Made by a program: the position numbers and the translations under genes. From positions 1 through 64,000 of the forward strand of contig NZ_MIPP01000002.1 in the NCBI RefSeq assembly GCF_002095385.1: a stretch of 64,000 nucleotides of DNA, in the 5' to 3' direction. Below the pieces are notes generated by a model. It had not been told where the DNA came from. It did no database searches and saw only the letters and a list, made by a program, of their open reading frames with translations. Origin of the DNA: Pantoea eucrina. Its GTDB lineage: Bacteria > Pseudomonadota > Gammaproteobacteria > Enterobacterales > Enterobacteriaceae. Of the stretch, positions 61,996 to 64,000 are shown piece after piece; positions within the stretch are counted from its first letter, which is position 1; each line of letters begins with the position of its first letter.

Positions 61996-62562
61996 ATGAA
62001 CAAAACATCAGGCAGTACCCGGGAAAAAATTCTCAGGAGCGCTGAGCAGCTGATTTATCAGAACGGTATCCACGCCATGGGCATGGATCTTCTGGTCAAA
62101 ACCTCAGGCGTCGCCAGAAAAAGTATTTATCATCACTTCGCCAGTAAAGAGGAGGTGGCATCAGCCGCGCTGAGCGTGCGCGATGAGCAGTGGATGGCGT
62201 GGTTCAGAAGCGCGTCCGATCAGGGCAATACGCCGCAGGATCGCGTTCTGAATATGTTTACCGCGCTGAAAAGCTGGTTTGAGTCAGAAGGTTTCCGCGG
62301 CTGCGCATTTATCAACACCGCCGGTGAGACAGGTAACCCTGGCGATACCGTTCGACAGATAGCGAAAACCCACAAGCAGAAGTTACTGGATTACGCCCTG
62401 GAGCTCAGCAAAGAGATGAATGTTGCGCATCCCGAGGCGCTGGCCAGACAGCTGCTGATTCTGATAGAGGGTGCCATTACCGCGTCCTATGTTATGGGGA
62501 GCGGGAGCGCGGCCGACGACGCACGGGATATTGCGAAAATGCTGCTGGAGCAGGTTTCCTGA
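61996..62562 (+). CDS. TetR-family transcriptional regulator
   Basis: Repressor of 188 residues. Helix-turn-helix GMDLLVKTSGVARKSIYHHF at residues 28-47, then ASKEEVASAAL; C-terminal domain with FRGCAFINTAGETGNPGD typical of a group that controls small oxidoreductase or SnoaL-like genes. AAGG lies close to the ATG. It is autoregulated by the palindrome just upstream and co-transcribed with the DUF1348 gene 42 bases later. Confidence 0.9.
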   Translation: MNKTSGSTREKILRSAEQLIYQNGIHAMGMDLLVKTSGVARKSIYHHFASKEEVASAALSVRDEQWMAWFRSASDQGNTPQDRVLNMFTALKSWFESEGFRGCAFINTAGETGNPGDTVRQIAKTHKQKLLDYALELSKEMNVAHPEALARQLLILIEGAITASYVMGSGSAADDARDIAKMLLEQVS

Positions 62563-62604
62563 AGCCTGCGTACTCATCAAATTTGAATTAACTGGAGTTT
62601 TACT

Positions 62605-63081
62605 ATGTCTGATTCATACCAACGCCCCCCGCTTCCTCCTTTTACCCGCGAAACGGCCATCGAAAAGGTGCGCCTGGCTGAAGATGGCTGGAACAGCCGC
62701 GATGCGGCTAAAGTCGCACTGGCTTACTCAGCGGACACACAATGGCGCAACCGCACCGAGTTTGCTCATAACCGTGAAGAAGCCGAAGCGTTTCTGGCCC
62801 GTAAATGGAAAAAAGAGCTTGAGTATCGTCTTATCAAGGAGCTCTGGGCGTTTGATGGCAACCGCATTGCTGTCCGCTACGCCTATGAATGGCGCGATGA
62901 TTCAGGTAACTGGTTCCGCTCTTACGGCAATGAAAACTGGGAGTTTGAAGGCGATGGCCTGATGAAGCGCCGTTTTGCCTGTATCAACGATATGCCTATT
63001 AAAGAGAGCGAACGCAAATTTTTCTGGCCGCTGGGACGTCGTCCGGACGATCATCCGGGGCTGACTGCGCTGGGGTTGTAA
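62605..63081 (+). CDS. DUF1348 (SnoaL/NTF2-like) protein
   Basis: Protein of 158 residues matching DUF1348 along its length: [20 protein letters not shown] then [57 protein letters not shown] and [21 protein letters not shown]2-like fold; no known reaction. Second gene of the TetR operon. Confidence 0.9.
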   Translation: MSDSYQRPPLPPFTRETAIEKVRLAEDGWNSRDAAKVALAYSADTQWRNRTEFAHNREEAEAFLARKWKKELEYRLIKELWAFDGNRIAVRYAYEWRDDSGNWFRSYGNENWEFEGDGLMKRRFACINDMPIKESERKFFWPLGRRPDDHPGLTALGL

Positions 63082-63086
63082 CGGCG

Positions 63087-63113
63087 GCAGGGCAGCTCGC
63101 GTGACTGCCCTGC
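63087..63113. terminator. Stem-loop between DUF1348 and dsdA
   Basis: GCAGGGCAG (63087-63095) and CTGCCCTGC (63105-63113) form a 9-base stem between convergent genes. No T-run follows on either strand. Confidence 0.55.
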
Positions 63114-63125
63114 TGCATGGGTTTA

Positions 63126-64000
63126 TCAGCAGCTGGCTTTAGCGAGGTAGCGCTGCATTTCATCAGCAGGAACCATGCCGCCACCTGTCGCCCAGACAAG
63201 CTGCGTGGCCTGCTGCAGCTGCTGCGGAGTGATGCCCTGCTGTGTCAGATAAGCGGGGCTTGCCGCGATGCGCTGCGGCCCCTGCATGCCCGCCAGCGCG
63301 GAAGGTTCCAGCTGAATACCTTCCGTTTCATCCAGCATGGCAAGCAGCGTAAACAGGGTACGATCGCTGAGCGTATAGCAGCCGTCGATCAGCTGCGCCA
63401 TCGCCCGGCCGACAAAGCCGGAGGCGCGGCCCACCGCCAGTCCATCCGCAGCGGTTTTATTGTCGATACCGATATCCTGCACCGCAATACCATCGTGCAG
63501 GCCGGTGCTCATTCCCAGCAGCATACAGGGTGAATGGGTTGGCTCCGCAAAAAAGCAGTGAACGTTATCGCCAAAAGCCAGCTTCAGGCCAAAAGCGACG
63601 CCTCCCGGGCCGCCACCCACGCCACAGGGCAGATACACAAAAAGCGGATGGGAGGCATCCACAGTAATGCCTTTCTCCTTCAGCTGCTCTGGCAGGCGCA
63701 GGCCGGCAACGGCATAGCCCAGAAACAGCGTGCGTGAATTTTCATCATCAATAAAGAAGCAGTCGGGATCGGACTCCGCCGCTTTGCGGCCCTGCTCCAC
63801 GGCGACGCCGTAATCCTGCTCATACTCAATCACGTGCGCTCCACGCCTGCGCAGCAGCGCTTTCTTCCACTGACGCGCATCTGCCGACATATGAACGGTA
63901 ACGTGAAACCCGAGGCGGGCACTCATTATGCCGATCGAAAGGCCCAGGTTGCCCGTTGAACCTACTGCTATTTTATGCTGGCTGAAAAACTGACGGTGCG
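63126..64000 (-). CDS. dsdA: D-serine dehydratase (partial, C-terminal 290 residues)
   Basis: PLP-dependent enzyme converting D-serine to pyruvate and ammonia. The frame is open to the right edge: before the internal methionine at 63926 it reads [17 protein letters not shown], the phosphate-binding glycine loop of this family. Then [70 protein letters not shown] and [15 protein letters not shown], all as in E. coli DsdA. The N-terminal part with the PLP lysine lies outside the window. The regulator dsdC would be expected beyond the edge. Confidence 0.95.
   Translation of the reverse strand, partial: HRQFFSQHKIAVGSTGNLGLSIGIMSARLGFHVTVHMSADARQWKKALLRRRGAHVIEYEQDYGVAVEQGRKAAESDPDCFFIDDENSRTLFLGYAVAGLRLPEQLKEKGITVDASHPLFVYLPCGVGGGPGGVAFGLKLAFGDNVHCFFAEPTHSPCMLLGMSTGLHDGIAVQDIGIDNKTAADGLAVGRASGFVGRAMAQLIDGCYTLSDRTLFTLLAMLDETEGIQLEPSALAGMQGPQRIAASPAYLTQQGITPQQLQQATQLVWATGGGMVPADEMQRYLAKASC

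Noticed and set aside
1..64000. Replication origin, partition genes, tRNA, rRNA or CRISPR array
   Set aside because: No recognisable signal of any of these was seen on either strand, so the plasmid nature stays an inference from gene content.

Overview
The window looks like a Pantoea-type (Erwiniaceae) accessory replicon of moderately high GC. The two best markers are a complete thiamine thiazole operon (thiO-thiS-thiG-thiF behind a TPP riboswitch, 11.3-14.4 kb) and a Pantoea-type zeaxanthin glucoside cluster (crtE-X-Y-I-B with convergent crtZ, 32.2-38.4 kb). Both are known cargo of the large Pantoea plasmids of the LPP-1 family. I see no replication, partition or conjugation genes, no rRNA or tRNA, and no CRISPR array, so the plasmid assignment is an inference from gene content.

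Layout: 0-3 kb, FbpA-type ABC importer (permease runs off the left edge) with a divergent LacI-type repressor and two matching operators. 3-11 kb, small regulator/enzyme pairs (AraC-DUF2000, LysR-dioxygenase, LysR-quinone oxidoreductase), an amino-acid binding protein with a DUF2817 peptidase-like protein, a 33-residue membrane protein and a lipoprotein. 11-14.4 kb, thi operon. 14.7-16.5 kb, a mobile-element scar: PIN toxin/Phd antitoxin, an integrase remnant and a type II lumazine synthase. 16.6-26.4 kb, an OsmB-like lipoprotein, pirin/LysR, then a sugar module (ROK kinase, ROK repressor, binding protein, two permeases, PfkB kinase, ATPase). 26-32 kb, MFS/XRE pair, small proteins, zinc dehydrogenase, and an orphan phage antirepressor behind a probable LexA box. 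32-38.4 kb, carotenoids. 38.5-51.4 kb, ClC antiporter, glutaminase, hydroxyacid dehydrogenase, a His/Met-rich DUF2946-PepSY pair, alcohol dehydrogenase, cupin, two LysR pairs, a GAF-GGDEF cyclase beside a 2H-phosphoesterase-like protein. 51.5-58 kb, AT-richer accessory DNA: a DeoR/MFS deletion scar and a run of single-gene modules (isochorismatase, VOC, acyltransferase, ASCH, methyltransferase) separated by a double-hairpin repeat. 58-64 kb, siderophore receptor with an internal deletion and its binding protein, two TetR systems with clear operators (RidA, DUF1348), and dsdA running off the right edge.

Two themes run through the window. First, many genes sit as divergent regulator/target pairs with a visible dyad between them. 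Second, seven otherwise normal genes are each broken by the apparent loss of one base. The uniform sign of the error suggests base-call deletions in the assembly rather than gene decay, and I annotate these as single CDSs with the break noted. Separate larger lesions (DeoR/MFS fusion scar, siderophore receptor, integrase) look like real deletions or decay.
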